DNA from: Desulfotalea sp.
Lineage (GTDB): Bacteria; Desulfobacterota; Desulfobulbia; Desulfobulbales; Desulfocapsaceae
Direction of reading: 5' to 3'
Length of the DNA: 64,000 nt
NCBI GenBank assembly: GCA_002733995.1
Contig: NVXR01000035.1
Coordinates: 1-64,000 of the forward strand
Below are positions 43,420 to 52,415 of this stretch, piece after piece. A program made the position numbers and the translations under genes. The notes beneath the pieces were generated by a model that was given only the letters and a program-made list of their open reading frames with translations, made no database searches and was not told where the DNA came from. Each line of letters opens with the position of its first letter. Positions within the stretch are counted from its first letter, which is position 1.

Positions 43420-45111
43420 CTATTTTTTTTTTCGAGGCAGGAGGAAAGAGATAATAAATCCAGTGGTATTAATGCCCGCGAGGATAAGACCAATAACACC
43501 TAAGGTTCCAATGAATCCAGGCTCTCGGGACATTCGGTCGGCGAGGAGGAGTATTGAAGAGCCAACAATCAGGGCCGCTATTATCATGGCGATACCCATG
43601 ATTCTGCTCGAAGTATCTATCGTTTCCGAAAGATGTTCGATTCGTTTGAGTTCGAGATTGAGGGTGAAGCTACTGTGTTTCGCGTGATCGAGGAAGCGCT
43701 GGAGTTCTCCTGGTAAGTCTTCAAGGAGTTCGAGCGAGTTGGCTAAGGTTTTAAAAATACGGGTCTTGATCGCACCCATACTATACCTTCTCATAACAAT
43801 CTCTTGGATCTGCGGTTCGACGTGGGCGAGTACATCAAATTCAGGGTCAAAGTGTTCAGCGACGGCTTCGATTGTTGTCAGTGCCTTGGTGAGCAGCATC
43901 AGGTCACCGGGGCATTGAATATGGTAGCGTTGGAGCAGTGCAAAAAACTCTGAAAGAAGGCCTGTGATATTTAAGTGTTGCAGGTCGGTGTTTTGAAATT
44001 GTCCCGTGAGGTGTCTGAGTTCCATGCGAAACTCTCTGCTCTCAATTATGCTGGGATTGATACTGGTAAGTTCAAGGAATACCCGGCAGAGTTTGTCGAT
44101 ATCACCCTTGATTGTTGCGGCCACTAAATTGATGAGTTGATCGCTTGTTTTACGGTCCAGTCGGCCCGTCATCCCGCAATCAATAAAACAGAGTTTGTTG
44201 TCTTCGAGTAAAAAAATGTTGCCAGGATGTGGGTCGGCGTGGAAAAAACCAAAGCGCAGACATTGTTTAAAAACGGCGTCTGTCCCGTTGGCAACTATCG
44301 CTCTTCTCGCTTTTAGGCTGAGGGTGTCGGGGCTTATGGTGGAGAGAAGACGTCCCTTGATCTCCTCCATGGTGAGGACGTTTCTGGTGGTGGCAGACCA
44401 GTGAATTATAGGAAAGCTAATATTTGCATCGCTTTCGAAATATCTACGCAGCCTGTCCGTTGACTGACCTTCAATTATTAAGTTAATTTCCTTATGCAGT
44501 TCCCGTGAGAATTCCTTTGCAACAGCAGTGGGGCTATAGCCAAGATCGGAGAAGTGCTGTTGGAGGAGTTGCGCCAGCATTTCTACAAGATCCATATCTT
44601 CTTCAATGAGGGCCCTTGCACCGGGCCGGAGTACCTTGATAACTACCTCGGTACCATCCACCATGGTTGCCTTATGTACTTGGGCAATAGATGCCGCTGC
44701 CAGAGGAGTCTCTTCAATTGATGCGAAAAGCAGATTCAGTCTACCGGGAAACTCAAGGTTAAGTACTTCATAAATTTCAGAAAAAGGAACGTGATTACAG
44801 TTGTCCTGAAGTTTTTTGAACTCGTTGGCCCATTCGGGAGGGATTAAGTCTGGCCGGGTTGAAAGAAGCTGGCCGAGTTTAATAAAGGTTGGCCCCAGTT
44901 CTTCGAGGACCAGACGGAGTCTGACCTGGGCGGGACGATTTTTAGAATGTTCTGTTATGGGAACTTCAATATCGTTTTTGGCGTGTCCCATGAAACGATT
45001 AAGGCCGGTGTCTAGGACGAGTTGCCGGAAACCAAATTTAGACAAAACTTTGACAATTTCTGCAAATCTTTTGGTGTTTCTGATGGTTTTTTTTATGGAG
45101 GTGATCTTCAT
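43420..45111 (-). CDS. ubiB: AarF/UbiB (ABC1) family kinase-like protein
   Basis: 563 residues. UbiB-type features: LGPTFIKLGQLLSTRPDLIP with the KxGQ motif, PLAAASIAQVHKA (Ala-rich loop), VIKVLRPG, GFFHADPHPGNIFL and LCFIDCGMTGRL (catalytic and metal sites). Two hydrophobic segments at the C-terminus (IMGIAMIIAALIVGSSILLL and GVIGLILAGINTTGFIISF) anchor it in the membrane. In ubiquinone producers the family aids quinone synthesis; sulfate reducers use menaquinone, so the exact role is open. It follows the HDOD gene after 1 bp on the minus strand. Confidence 0.92.
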   Translation of the reverse strand: MKITSIKKTIRNTKRFAEIVKVLSKFGFRQLVLDTGLNRFMGHAKNDIEVPITEHSKNRPAQVRLRLVLEELGPTFIKLGQLLSTRPDLIPPEWANEFKKLQDNCNHVPFSEIYEVLNLEFPGRLNLLFASIEETPLAAASIAQVHKATMVDGTEVVIKVLRPGARALIEEDMDLVEMLAQLLQQHFSDLGYSPTAVAKEFSRELHKEINLIIEGQSTDRLRRYFESDANISFPIIHWSATTRNVLTMEEIKGRLLSTISPDTLSLKARRAIVANGTDAVFKQCLRFGFFHADPHPGNIFLLEDNKLCFIDCGMTGRLDRKTSDQLINLVAATIKGDIDKLCRVFLELTSINPSIIESREFRMELRHLTGQFQNTDLQHLNITGLLSEFFALLQRYHIQCPGDLMLLTKALTTIEAVAEHFDPEFDVLAHVEPQIQEIVMRRYSMGAIKTRIFKTLANSLELLEDLPGELQRFLDHAKHSSFTLNLELKRIEHLSETIDTSSRIMGIAMIIAALIVGSSILLLADRMSREPGFIGTLGVIGLILAGINTTGFIISFLLPRKKK

Positions 45112-45112
45112 T

Positions 45113-46000
45113 TTATGCGCTCAGCAGGGTGAGTATCTCTTGATCTTTTTCTCTTTTATCCTGAAGGATCTCGAACCATAAGCCCAGGGTGTCAGGTTGT
45201 AGAGTGAGGCCGTTTCTTTCCCAGAGTTCTCTTGTTCCCGCCAGGAAATCTTCGAAAATATTTTGTACATCCCTCGCCTCTGTAATTTCTGAACAGCAGT
45301 ACATGAGAGACAGGATGTCCGCCACCTGTACAATCATTGGCTGTTGTTTGAAATGGGGAGCGGCATCGGGGGTGTGGTGGTAGCCGATGGCAGAGGCAAG
45401 CTGTTCTGGGAGAGACCAGTGTTTTGCGAGCTGCAAACCAACAGCATCATGTTTGGTCCCAAATTGTTCAAGTTCAGCACCCGTGGCCTGGAAATGGCTT
45501 GCAAGGGAGTTCACTTCAAGGAGAGGATACCTGTTGGGAAATGCTGAAAGCATAACCAGCTTTCCTATATCATGGATGAGGCCGCTTATAAAGAGTTCAC
45601 TGGGGGAAAGTAGGTAGTGTTCACCTATGATTTTGGCCATGATCCCACAGGTGAAGGCATGTTCCCAGAATACTCCAATACCTTGGATATAGTCTTTACC
45701 ATGCTTGGGGAAAAACGCTAAAATTGCTTTGCCTATGATAAGGTTTTTGATCTCATCAAAACCAAGAACCTCCACGGCCCGTTTTATGGTCTGAACTTTT
45801 TTTGGTAGCTTGTAGGCGGTGGAGTTTACAATGTCTAATATTGTGGAGCACATGGCCTGGTCAGGTTGTATTGCCTGCACGAGATCGTTGGTCCTGCTTT
45901 TTGAGCCGGCGGTGGTCGCAAGAACTCGGTTGACCGTTGCAGGCAGCTTTGGCAGAGAGGTTATCTGATCTTGGATTGCCTGGATTTCTCGTTGTGACAT
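45113..46000 (-). CDS. HDOD-domain signalling protein
   Basis: About 295 residues from ATG 46000; further upstream TTG starts exist and no good ribosome-binding site decides. The HDOD region begins ITSLPKLPATVNRVLA, continues with STILDIVNSTAYKLPKKV and RAVEVLGFDEIKNLII, and contains SGLIHDIGKLVML and the YHHTPD segment. HDOD proteins resemble HD phosphohydrolases but are often non-catalytic signalling scaffolds; here the HD pair is present in LIHDIGK. It is directly followed by the AarF/UbiB gene. Confidence 0.88.
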   Translation of the reverse strand: MSQREIQAIQDQITSLPKLPATVNRVLATTAGSKSRTNDLVQAIQPDQAMCSTILDIVNSTAYKLPKKVQTIKRAVEVLGFDEIKNLIIGKAILAFFPKHGKDYIQGIGVFWEHAFTCGIMAKIIGEHYLLSPSELFISGLIHDIGKLVMLSAFPNRYPLLEVNSLASHFQATGAELEQFGTKHDAVGLQLAKHWSLPEQLASAIGYHHTPDAAPHFKQQPMIVQVADILSLMYCCSEITEARDVQNIFEDFLAGTRELWERNGLTLQPDTLGLWFEILQDKREKDQEILTLLSA

Positions 46001-46134
46001 TGTCAAATATTGGGGCTGAATTAAACCAGGAAAATCGACCTGTTTCTGCGAAAAATTGAGGTACAGGCTGGCATCTCTGTAACGTGTGTAGCAGTACAAT
46101 TATAGAAAACGTTTATCATTGACAGTAACGTGTT

Positions 46135-46485
46135 GTGAGGGTGGTGTCAAAAACAATTGATAAGACTATTGTGATTGATGAAATCATTATAAATGAGAGT
46201 GGTCGATTAAGAAATGGCGATTTTCGAGGATATGGCAAATCTAATGACTGGAGTCGCTTTCTCGACTATATTACTGAACATATCATCCCCAAGGGGAAAG
46301 AGGTTTTCCCGGGAGACGATAGCTGTTGCAAATGTTGTTATTTGCTGGCTGGTAAAATAAATAAGAAAAGGGACGGTGGCTTTAAAGTACTTATAATGAA
46401 TAGACACAAGGCCTGTTGTCCCCGCGGGTGGGCCGTAGGCCCAACATTGGCAGGGAAACGACTCTCGTTAATCGCGGGTAGATAA
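46135..46485 (+). CDS. Doubtful small ORF, hypothetical
   Basis: 116 residues from GTG 46135 (GTG also at 46141 and 46144). There is no ribosome-binding site at the start, no recognised family and an odd composition (DDSCCKCCYLL, KACCPRGWAVGP). It fills most of the gap between the divergent HDOD and dnaG genes, which is why it is listed. It may be random; alternatively a Cys-rich small protein. The 3' end contains a GGGCC-gta-GGCCC palindrome. Confidence 0.25.
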   Translation: MRVVSKTIDKTIVIDEIIINESGRLRNGDFRGYGKSNDWSRFLDYITEHIIPKGKEVFPGDDSCCKCCYLLAGKINKKRDGGFKVLIMNRHKACCPRGWAVGPTLAGKRLSLIAGR

Positions 46486-46513
46486 ATAAAATTGTTTTAT
46501 GAAGGAATGTACG

Positions 46514-48313
46514 ATGGGTTCAAATGATACATGGGAAGATATTACTGCACGAATTAAAGAGCAGGCGGATATTGTGCAGATAATCGGTGAACATGTTGAT
46601 TTAAAGCGCAGTGGTGTGAGGTTTTTGGGACTATGCCCATTTCACGGTGAAAAAACGCCCTCTTTTTCTGTACACGGAGGCCAGCAGTTTTTTCATTGTT
46701 TTGGTTGCGGTGAGTCAGGGGATGTCTTTAGCTTCCTGATGAAACAGCAGGGCTTAGACTTTACCGAAGCCTTACGACTTCTGGCGGAAAGGTATGGTAT
46801 TGAGCTACCCCAGCGCAGGCGGTCAAAGGAAGATCAAGAGCGACAAAAGCAAAGAGAGCTGTTGTTTAAGGTCAATGAAATGGCAGCTGCTTACTTTCAT
46901 ACATACCTTAAAGAATCAGGGGGTGCATCTGCTGCAAGAGAGTATCTCGCAAAAAGAGGTGTAAGTCATGGAATACAAGAAAAATTTTGTATTGGTTATG
47001 CCCCAGATGTAGAAATCGCTGGCTGGAATTTTTTAGGCTCAAAGTTTAAAGGGGCCGAGCATAAAGCGGCAATTGCGACGGGTCTTTTGGTTGCCAAGGA
47101 AACGGGGGGGACCTATGACCGTTTTAGGGACAGGATTGTTTTTCCGATATACAATATTGGAGGTCAGATCTCTGGTTTTGGTGGGAGGATTGTGGGGGAG
47201 GGTCAGCCGAAGTATCTCAACTCTCCTGAGAGTGCCGTTTTTAACAAGAGCCAGTCTTTACTCGGTCTTTATCAGCAAAAAGATCATATCCGCCGCTTAA
47301 ACCGGGCTATTTTTGTAGAAGGTAATTTTGATCTCATCTCCCTGGTTGCAAATGGGTGTGAAAATGTTGTGGCACCTTTAGGCACGGCGCTGACAAGGGA
47401 GCAGTTACGGCTCGTTAAGCGTTTCACAGAAGAGGTTACCTTACTTTTTGACGGGGATGATGCGGGTGGTAAAGCCGCCGCCAGAGGTGTGCCGTTGTTT
47501 CTTGCTGAGCAGATTACTGGGAAAGTTGCTATTTTACCAACGGGACATGATCCTGACACCTATGTACGTGAACAGGGATTAACGGCCCTCAATCAGTTGC
47601 TGGATACGGCGGAAAATCTACCGGAATTTGTCTTAGGAAGATGGATAGATGAATATGGCCTTGGGCTTGATGGAAAACGCAGAATTGTGGAAGAGTTAAA
47701 GCCTCTTCTCGCGGCTGCGGCTTCTCCGTTACAGAGGGCAGTTTTCTTGGCACATTTTGCCAAAGAATTAGATATGCAGGTGGCTGATCTTGAGCGATAC
47801 CTTGAGCAGAAGAAGGTCAGTCATGCACCCGTTGTTGAAAAGATGACAAGACAAAAACAGTATGCGGGGATTGAAACTCTGTCGATTCAACAAAAGCAAT
47901 TGGTCGAATTTATGATTTTGAATCCGGCAACCTATAGCGATCTTGCGGAAAATAAAATTCGTGACTGTCTTGAAGGGAGTATCGGAGAGATTCTGTTCCT
48001 TGAACTTGGCAAGGTGGTGGGCAATGATGCAGAGGCTGAGCCGGAAGAGTTATTAACAGCCCTTCCGGAGGGGGCCGAACGACGATTCGTGTCAAAGCTA
48101 CTGTTGGGAGCCGCCGAGGACAGGGATGACGATGAGGGTCAGATGGAAAGGGAGCTTGCGGGTTTTGTTGAGTTTCTAAGAACAGACCAGGTGAAAAGAG
48201 AGAGCGCCCTAATAATGCAGAAAATACTGCGAGCTCAAGAGGATAATAATCTTCCACTGGTCCAGGAATTGCTGATAGAAAAACTTAGGCTTGGCCAAAA
48301 ACTGCATGGGTGA
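46514..48313 (+). CDS. dnaG: DNA primase
   Basis: About 599 residues. The zinc-binding domain is CPFHGEKTPSFSVHGGQQFF followed by CFGCGESGD. The TOPRIM domain is seen in AIFVEGNFDLISLVANG and LLFDGDDAGGKAA, with KYLNSPES before. The C-terminal helicase-binding part is divergent. AAGGA at 46502-46506 with 7 bp spacing favours ATG 46514 over ATG 46499. It precedes rpoD by 203 bp, the classical dnaG-rpoD macromolecular-synthesis arrangement without rpsU nearby. Confidence 0.95.
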   Translation: MGSNDTWEDITARIKEQADIVQIIGEHVDLKRSGVRFLGLCPFHGEKTPSFSVHGGQQFFHCFGCGESGDVFSFLMKQQGLDFTEALRLLAERYGIELPQRRRSKEDQERQKQRELLFKVNEMAAAYFHTYLKESGGASAAREYLAKRGVSHGIQEKFCIGYAPDVEIAGWNFLGSKFKGAEHKAAIATGLLVAKETGGTYDRFRDRIVFPIYNIGGQISGFGGRIVGEGQPKYLNSPESAVFNKSQSLLGLYQQKDHIRRLNRAIFVEGNFDLISLVANGCENVVAPLGTALTREQLRLVKRFTEEVTLLFDGDDAGGKAAARGVPLFLAEQITGKVAILPTGHDPDTYVREQGLTALNQLLDTAENLPEFVLGRWIDEYGLGLDGKRRIVEELKPLLAAAASPLQRAVFLAHFAKELDMQVADLERYLEQKKVSHAPVVEKMTRQKQYAGIETLSIQQKQLVEFMILNPATYSDLAENKIRDCLEGSIGEILFLELGKVVGNDAEAEPEELLTALPEGAERRFVSKLLLGAAEDRDDDEGQMERELAGFVEFLRTDQVKRESALIMQKILRAQEDNNLPLVQELLIEKLRLGQKLHG

Positions 48314-48383
48314 GATTAAATAATAATGTAACAAATTGAGATCGTGGCGAAATAGAGTATTTTAATGTAATGGTAAAAAGAAC

Positions 48384-48412
48384 TTGACATTTGTCTTCGT
48401 TTCGTTTGATTG
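48384..48412 (+). promoter_or_regulatory. Possible promoter before rpoD
   Basis: A perfect TTGACA (48384-48389) lies in the dnaG-rpoD gap. At 17-bp spacing the -10 hexamer would be TGATTG, which is poor; TTTGAT at 15 bp is no better. The -35 element is suggestive only. Confidence 0.3.
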
Positions 48413-48516
48413 TGGGTAGGTTGACGGCTTAGGGTGAGACGTCTGATTGTTAGGTTTGAGTGGACTAATTGCGCTTGAAATAAGTTAAAACCGATTTCGG
48501 AAGAGGGAGAATGCGT

Positions 48517-50169
48517 ATGGCATTGGCCGGCGGTGACGACGACGTCGTCAGGGGGATGGATGAAGCAATGACAAATTACAGTGATGTGAAAGATGCGCCG
48601 TCCTACGACCTGAGAGACGATTCTGCTGGTGAGCTTCGCGAGCCTGTGGATTACAATGATTCGAAATACGAGCGACGCAATGATAAGCCTGAGAGGCGTA
48701 CTAATACCTTTAGTGATCGAAGGAAGCAAGATCGACGCAGGGCCTCTAGGGATAGTGGCGGAAAGTCTGATAGGATAAAATCTTCTGTTGATCCGATGAA
48801 CATCTATCTTCGGGAAATGGGTACCCTGACTCTGCTTAAGCATGAGGAAGAACTCAAACTCGCCAAGATGATGGAGGATGGTAAGCAGATAGTTCAAAAC
48901 GCCGTATTGAAAACACCTATTGCAATTCCGGCCTTGATTGAAGTGATCAAAGGTCTTGAAAAGAATGACGAAAAAATATGCCAGATTATTTCGGGTATTA
49001 CCGAAAATACGCCAAAAGTTGTGGCAAGGGAAAGTAAGGAGTTCTTAGCTCGTATTGAGCAGGCGATAGTCCTTGATGCAGACAGGCAAAAGTTGTTGGT
49101 AAAATATTTGGCAGAGGCCCCGGATACATCTACATCAAAGGCCATACTTCGTGAAATTGAAGCGGTGGGTGATGGGATCAGGGCTCTTTTTTATGATAAA
49201 ATTATCTGTGCTGAATGTATAAAGGCGATAGCCGCCGCACTTGAAGATTTGTCCAAACGGTTTCGCAAGGTTTTTGTGGAAGTGATGGGGGAATATGTAG
49301 GTGGGCAGAGTGGTGATGCGAAGGAAGTGTCCCCAGAGCAAATTGAGTGCCAGGTGAACAGGCAGATGATGGAGGAGTCCGGGGTTGATGAAAAACAGCT
49401 TCGCACGATACTTAATGAAGTTGACGCTGGCTGGGATATGTATAAACAGGCAAAGGAAGGTCTGGTTCGGGCAAACCTCCGCCTCGTTATCTCTGTTTCG
49501 AAAAAATTTGTCAATCGAGGACTGCAGTTTTCTGATCTTATTCAAGAGGGTAATATTGGCCTGATGAAGGCCGTGGAAAAATTTGATTATCATCGTGGCT
49601 ATAAGTTTAGTACCTATGCGACATGGTGGATCAGGCAGGCAATTACTAGGGGCATAGCAGATCAGGGCCGTACCATTCGTTTGCCTGTGCATATGATTGA
49701 AACCATTAATCGCCTTCTCCGAGTTTCCAAAGATTTTCTTCTTGAAGAACATCGTGAGCCGACTCCCGAAGAAATGGCGGACCAGTTAGGCACGGATGTA
49801 GGTAAGGTAAAATCGGCGCTTAAGATTGCCAAAGATGCCATCTCTTTAGATACGCCAGTAGGTAATGATGGAGAGACATTTTTGGGTGATTTTATAGAAG
49901 ATAAGGATAAGCTCGGGCCCGATGAAGTGACTATGGTTAGCAGCCTCCGGGAGTGCCTCCATCAGGTGATGTCCTCCCTCTCTCCCAGAGAGGCAAAGGT
50001 GTTGCAGATGCGCTATGGCATAGATGTTGACTGTGATCATACCCTTGAAGAAGTAGGTAAATGTTTTGCCGTAACAAGAGAACGCATACGTCAGATAGAA
50101 GCGCAGGCGATCATGAAGTTAAAGCATCCCTCACGCGTAGAGGAGCTTAAGGTGTTTATGACCGACTAG
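48517..50169 (+). CDS. rpoD: RNA polymerase sigma factor RpoD, without typical region 1.1
   Basis: About 550 residues. Region 1.2 starts DPMNIYLREMGTLTLL. A non-conserved region follows, then region 2 (SDLIQEGNIGLMKAVEKFD, YKFSTYATWWIRQAITR), region 3 (HREPTPEEMADQLG) and region 4 (LSPREAKVLQMRYGID, TRERIRQIEAQAIMKLK). These mark a group-1 sigma-70. The first about 95 residues do not resemble region 1.1: they are charged and disordered, with a basic patch RRKQDRRRASR. The purine-rich AGAGGGAGA fits ATG 48517 better than ATG 48511. dnaG is the upstream neighbour. Confidence 0.93.
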   Translation: MALAGGDDDVVRGMDEAMTNYSDVKDAPSYDLRDDSAGELREPVDYNDSKYERRNDKPERRTNTFSDRRKQDRRRASRDSGGKSDRIKSSVDPMNIYLREMGTLTLLKHEEELKLAKMMEDGKQIVQNAVLKTPIAIPALIEVIKGLEKNDEKICQIISGITENTPKVVARESKEFLARIEQAIVLDADRQKLLVKYLAEAPDTSTSKAILREIEAVGDGIRALFYDKIICAECIKAIAAALEDLSKRFRKVFVEVMGEYVGGQSGDAKEVSPEQIECQVNRQMMEESGVDEKQLRTILNEVDAGWDMYKQAKEGLVRANLRLVISVSKKFVNRGLQFSDLIQEGNIGLMKAVEKFDYHRGYKFSTYATWWIRQAITRGIADQGRTIRLPVHMIETINRLLRVSKDFLLEEHREPTPEEMADQLGTDVGKVKSALKIAKDAISLDTPVGNDGETFLGDFIEDKDKLGPDEVTMVSSLRECLHQVMSSLSPREAKVLQMRYGIDVDCDHTLEEVGKCFAVTRERIRQIEAQAIMKLKHPSRVEELKVFMTD

Positions 50170-50224
50170 GGCCTTGTCCGAGAATATTCATTTTCTTATC
50201 CCAAATCGAGGTCTCATAATGAAG

Positions 50225-50536
50225 GCATAGTCACCTAAGTGACAGCCTAGCCGCACACTTTTTAGGTGTCTGCAGGCTTCTTAGCCCCCAAGGACGGGCA
50301 ACGTACCTTCTTGGAGGCACTCCGGGGCGACGTTAGCTGTTGCGGAGAAAGGTGTGTGCCTGTAATACGCCCCTTAATTGGCGTTGGAAATGTTCGGTTG
50401 TAGGTGGTGTACTCCAGATTTCCTTGCAGGAACAAACACCGAACTGTGTTATTGGTATGCAACTTTAATTACCACCAGGGCACTTATCCCGGCTTATCTC
50501 CGGCTTACCGGGGATCGCTTGTATTGAAGAGAACGT
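50225..50536 (+). ncRNA. Candidate structured RNA or leader between rpoD and dprA
   Basis: The gap of 367 bp is dense in complementary segments: GTCAC/GTGAC (50230-50243), AGCCT/AGGCT (50244-50248 and 50274-50278) enclosing ACAC/GTGT, GCCCC/GGGGC (50284-50288 and 50324-50328) enclosing CCAAG/CTTGG, GCACAC near 50254 with GTGTGC near 50352, GTTCGG/CCGAAC at about 50393 and 50439, and CCCGG/CCGGG before dprA. CATAAT at 50215-50220 could be a -10 element. The pattern of a long, interrupted helix of about 120-180 nt would suit a 6S-like RNA, but I see no decisive consensus. RNase P, tmRNA and SRP signatures were not found. Confidence 0.3.
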
Positions 50537-51649
50537 ATGTCGGCAATGGACTCCACCCTCGACTGGTTAAGTTTATCCCTTGTACCCGGCCTTGGTTTGG
50601 GCGGTGCATGGCGGTTGTTACGCCATTTCAAACAACCTTCAGCTGTTTTGCAAAGTTTACCTGCAGTGATTTCGAAGGTTGAGGGGATGCGTAAAGGTCA
50701 GCTTAAGGGACTTCTTTCTGGGGCGGATTGGCGGCAGAAAGCAGAGTATGAGTTACGACGACTGCATTCTTTTGGCGCCCATGTTATCTCGTATGAGTCA
50801 CCGCTCTATCCTCCTCTTTTAAAACAACTTATAGACCCCCCGCTCCTTCTTTTTGTTCTTGGAAATCCTGAAATCTTGCAACAACAGTCCATCGCTATTG
50901 TTGGCTCTAGAGCGGCGACAGCCTATGGTCGGAGGATATCGTTTCAACTTGCAGAAGGGTTGGCTGGTTACTCGCTGTCTGTTGTCTCAGGACTTGCCCT
51001 CGGAATTGATACTGAAGCCCATCGCGGGACACTCAGTGGTGGGGGGAATACGGTGGCGGTTCTCGGTTGTGGCTTGGATGTTGTGTATCCAAAGCAGAAT
51101 CGATACCTGTTCGAGGAAATCGCCAAGCAAGGAGCGGTCGTAACTGAATACCTTCTTGGTACGCGGCCTGAAGGATTTCGCTTTCCTGCGCGAAATCGTA
51201 TAATCGCCGGTATCTCTGCGGGTGTGGTTGTGGTAGAGGCTGCAAGGCGGTCAGGATCCTTGATAACTGCCCAAATTGCTTTGGATGCAGGTCGCGATGT
51301 GTTTGCCGTACCGGGACAGGTCGATTCGTATAAAAGCGAAGGGGCTCATTGGCTCTTGCAGCAAGGTGCAAAAATTGTTCTTGGTGCCGCTGATATAGCG
51401 GATGAATACGGTTTATGCACAGCAACTCTAAGGTCGACGGATCACGAGCCAGTAAAAAACAATATCGATCTTGATCCAGATGCATTAGCATTGCTGCAAT
51501 GCATTGAGCCTTATGCTATGGGCAAAGAAGATCTAATCTTATTGTCAAAGATGCCTCCTGCCAGAGTGAGTGAGCTGTTACTCTTTATGGAATTGGAAGG
51601 GTTTATTGAGATGTTGCCCGGAGATAAGTTGAGAAAAATTAAATCATAA
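50537..51649 (+). CDS. dprA: DNA processing protein DprA/Smf
   Basis: 370 residues. DprA protects incoming single-stranded DNA and loads RecA in transformable bacteria. The Rossmann core is clear: AIVGSRAATAYGRRIS, VVSGLALGIDTEAHRG, TVAVLGCGLDVVYPKQN, FPARNRIIAGISAGVVVVEA, SGSLITAQIALDAGRDVFAVPG. An N-terminal SAM-like helical part and a C-terminal winged-helix-like part (ALLQCIEPYAMGKEDLI) flank it. GAAGAG upstream is a weak ribosome-binding site; ATG 50546 is an alternative start. comF is also in the window, but no competence pilus genes are. Confidence 0.94.
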   Translation: MSAMDSTLDWLSLSLVPGLGLGGAWRLLRHFKQPSAVLQSLPAVISKVEGMRKGQLKGLLSGADWRQKAEYELRRLHSFGAHVISYESPLYPPLLKQLIDPPLLLFVLGNPEILQQQSIAIVGSRAATAYGRRISFQLAEGLAGYSLSVVSGLALGIDTEAHRGTLSGGGNTVAVLGCGLDVVYPKQNRYLFEEIAKQGAVVTEYLLGTRPEGFRFPARNRIIAGISAGVVVVEAARRSGSLITAQIALDAGRDVFAVPGQVDSYKSEGAHWLLQQGAKIVLGAADIADEYGLCTATLRSTDHEPVKNNIDLDPDALALLQCIEPYAMGKEDLILLSKMPPARVSELLLFMELEGFIEMLPGDKLRKIKS

Positions 51650-51660
51650 ATAGGCAAAAA

Positions 51661-51690
51661 TAATTGGCGCTATAGCGCTAATTATCTTTT
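51661..51690 (+). terminator. Terminator after dprA
   Basis: TAATTGGCGC (51661-51670) and GCGCTAATTA (51675-51684) form a 10-bp stem with one G-T pair and loop TATA, followed by TCTTTTAT. It is 11 bp after the dprA stop and 26 bp before rpe. Confidence 0.65.
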
Positions 51691-51710
51691 ATAAGAGATA
51701 CAGGAGTATT

Positions 51711-52397
51711 ATGAACAGGGAAATTCAGATAGCACCATCTATTTTGTCAGCAGATTTTAGCAGGCTCGGTGCAGAAATAAAGGCAGTTGAAGAGGCCGGA
51801 GCGGATCTTATTCATGTGGACGTGATGGACGGACATTTTGTCCCTAATATCACCATCGGACCTTTTGTGGTCGATGCCGTAGCAAAGATAGCCTCAAGAC
51901 CTGTTGATGTGCACCTTATGATATCGGATCCGGATAAGTATATTGATCTGTTTGCCAAGTCTGGTGCAGACTGGATCACGGTACACGTTGAGGCTTGTAC
52001 CCACTTGCATCGTACGGTTGCAAGAATTAAAGAACTGGGTAAAAAAGCGGGGGTTGTGTTAAATCCCGCGACCTCATTGGCTACACTTGACTACATCCTG
52101 GAGGATGTTGATGTAGTTATGCTCATGTCTGTTAATCCTGGTTTTGGTGGTCAGAAGTTTATTGCCTCTACCCTAGCTAAAATCTGGCAGCTCAGGCAAC
52201 GAATTGATGCCATGGGCTTGGAGGTTGATATTGAGGTGGATGGTGGTATTAGTCCGGATACTATTGCAGACGTGGCAGAGGCAGGTGCTAATGTATTTGT
52301 AGCAGGGTCTGCTGTCTACGGAAGTAGAGATTATAAAGAAACCATAGTTGCTCTGAAAAAAACTGGTGCCACAGGTGCTGCTCGGTACCAGTCTTAG
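51711..52397 (+). CDS. rpe: Ribulose-phosphate 3-epimerase
   Basis: 228 residues. Interconverts ribulose 5-phosphate and xylulose 5-phosphate in the pentose-phosphate pathway. Motifs are IAPSILSADFSRLG, LIHVDVMDGHFVPNITIGP, VHLMISDP, VMLMSVNPGFGGQKFI and VDGGISPDTIADVAEAGAN, with the two catalytic Asp and metal-binding His in place. ACAGGAG precedes the ATG. pgi follows after 18 bp, so the two sugar-phosphate genes are likely co-transcribed. Confidence 0.96.
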   Translation: MNREIQIAPSILSADFSRLGAEIKAVEEAGADLIHVDVMDGHFVPNITIGPFVVDAVAKIASRPVDVHLMISDPDKYIDLFAKSGADWITVHVEACTHLHRTVARIKELGKKAGVVLNPATSLATLDYILEDVDVVMLMSVNPGFGGQKFIASTLAKIWQLRQRIDAMGLEVDIEVDGGISPDTIADVAEAGANVFVAGSAVYGSRDYKETIVALKKTGATGAARYQS

Positions 52398-52415
52398 CAG
52401 GGAGGAGTCATAAAC

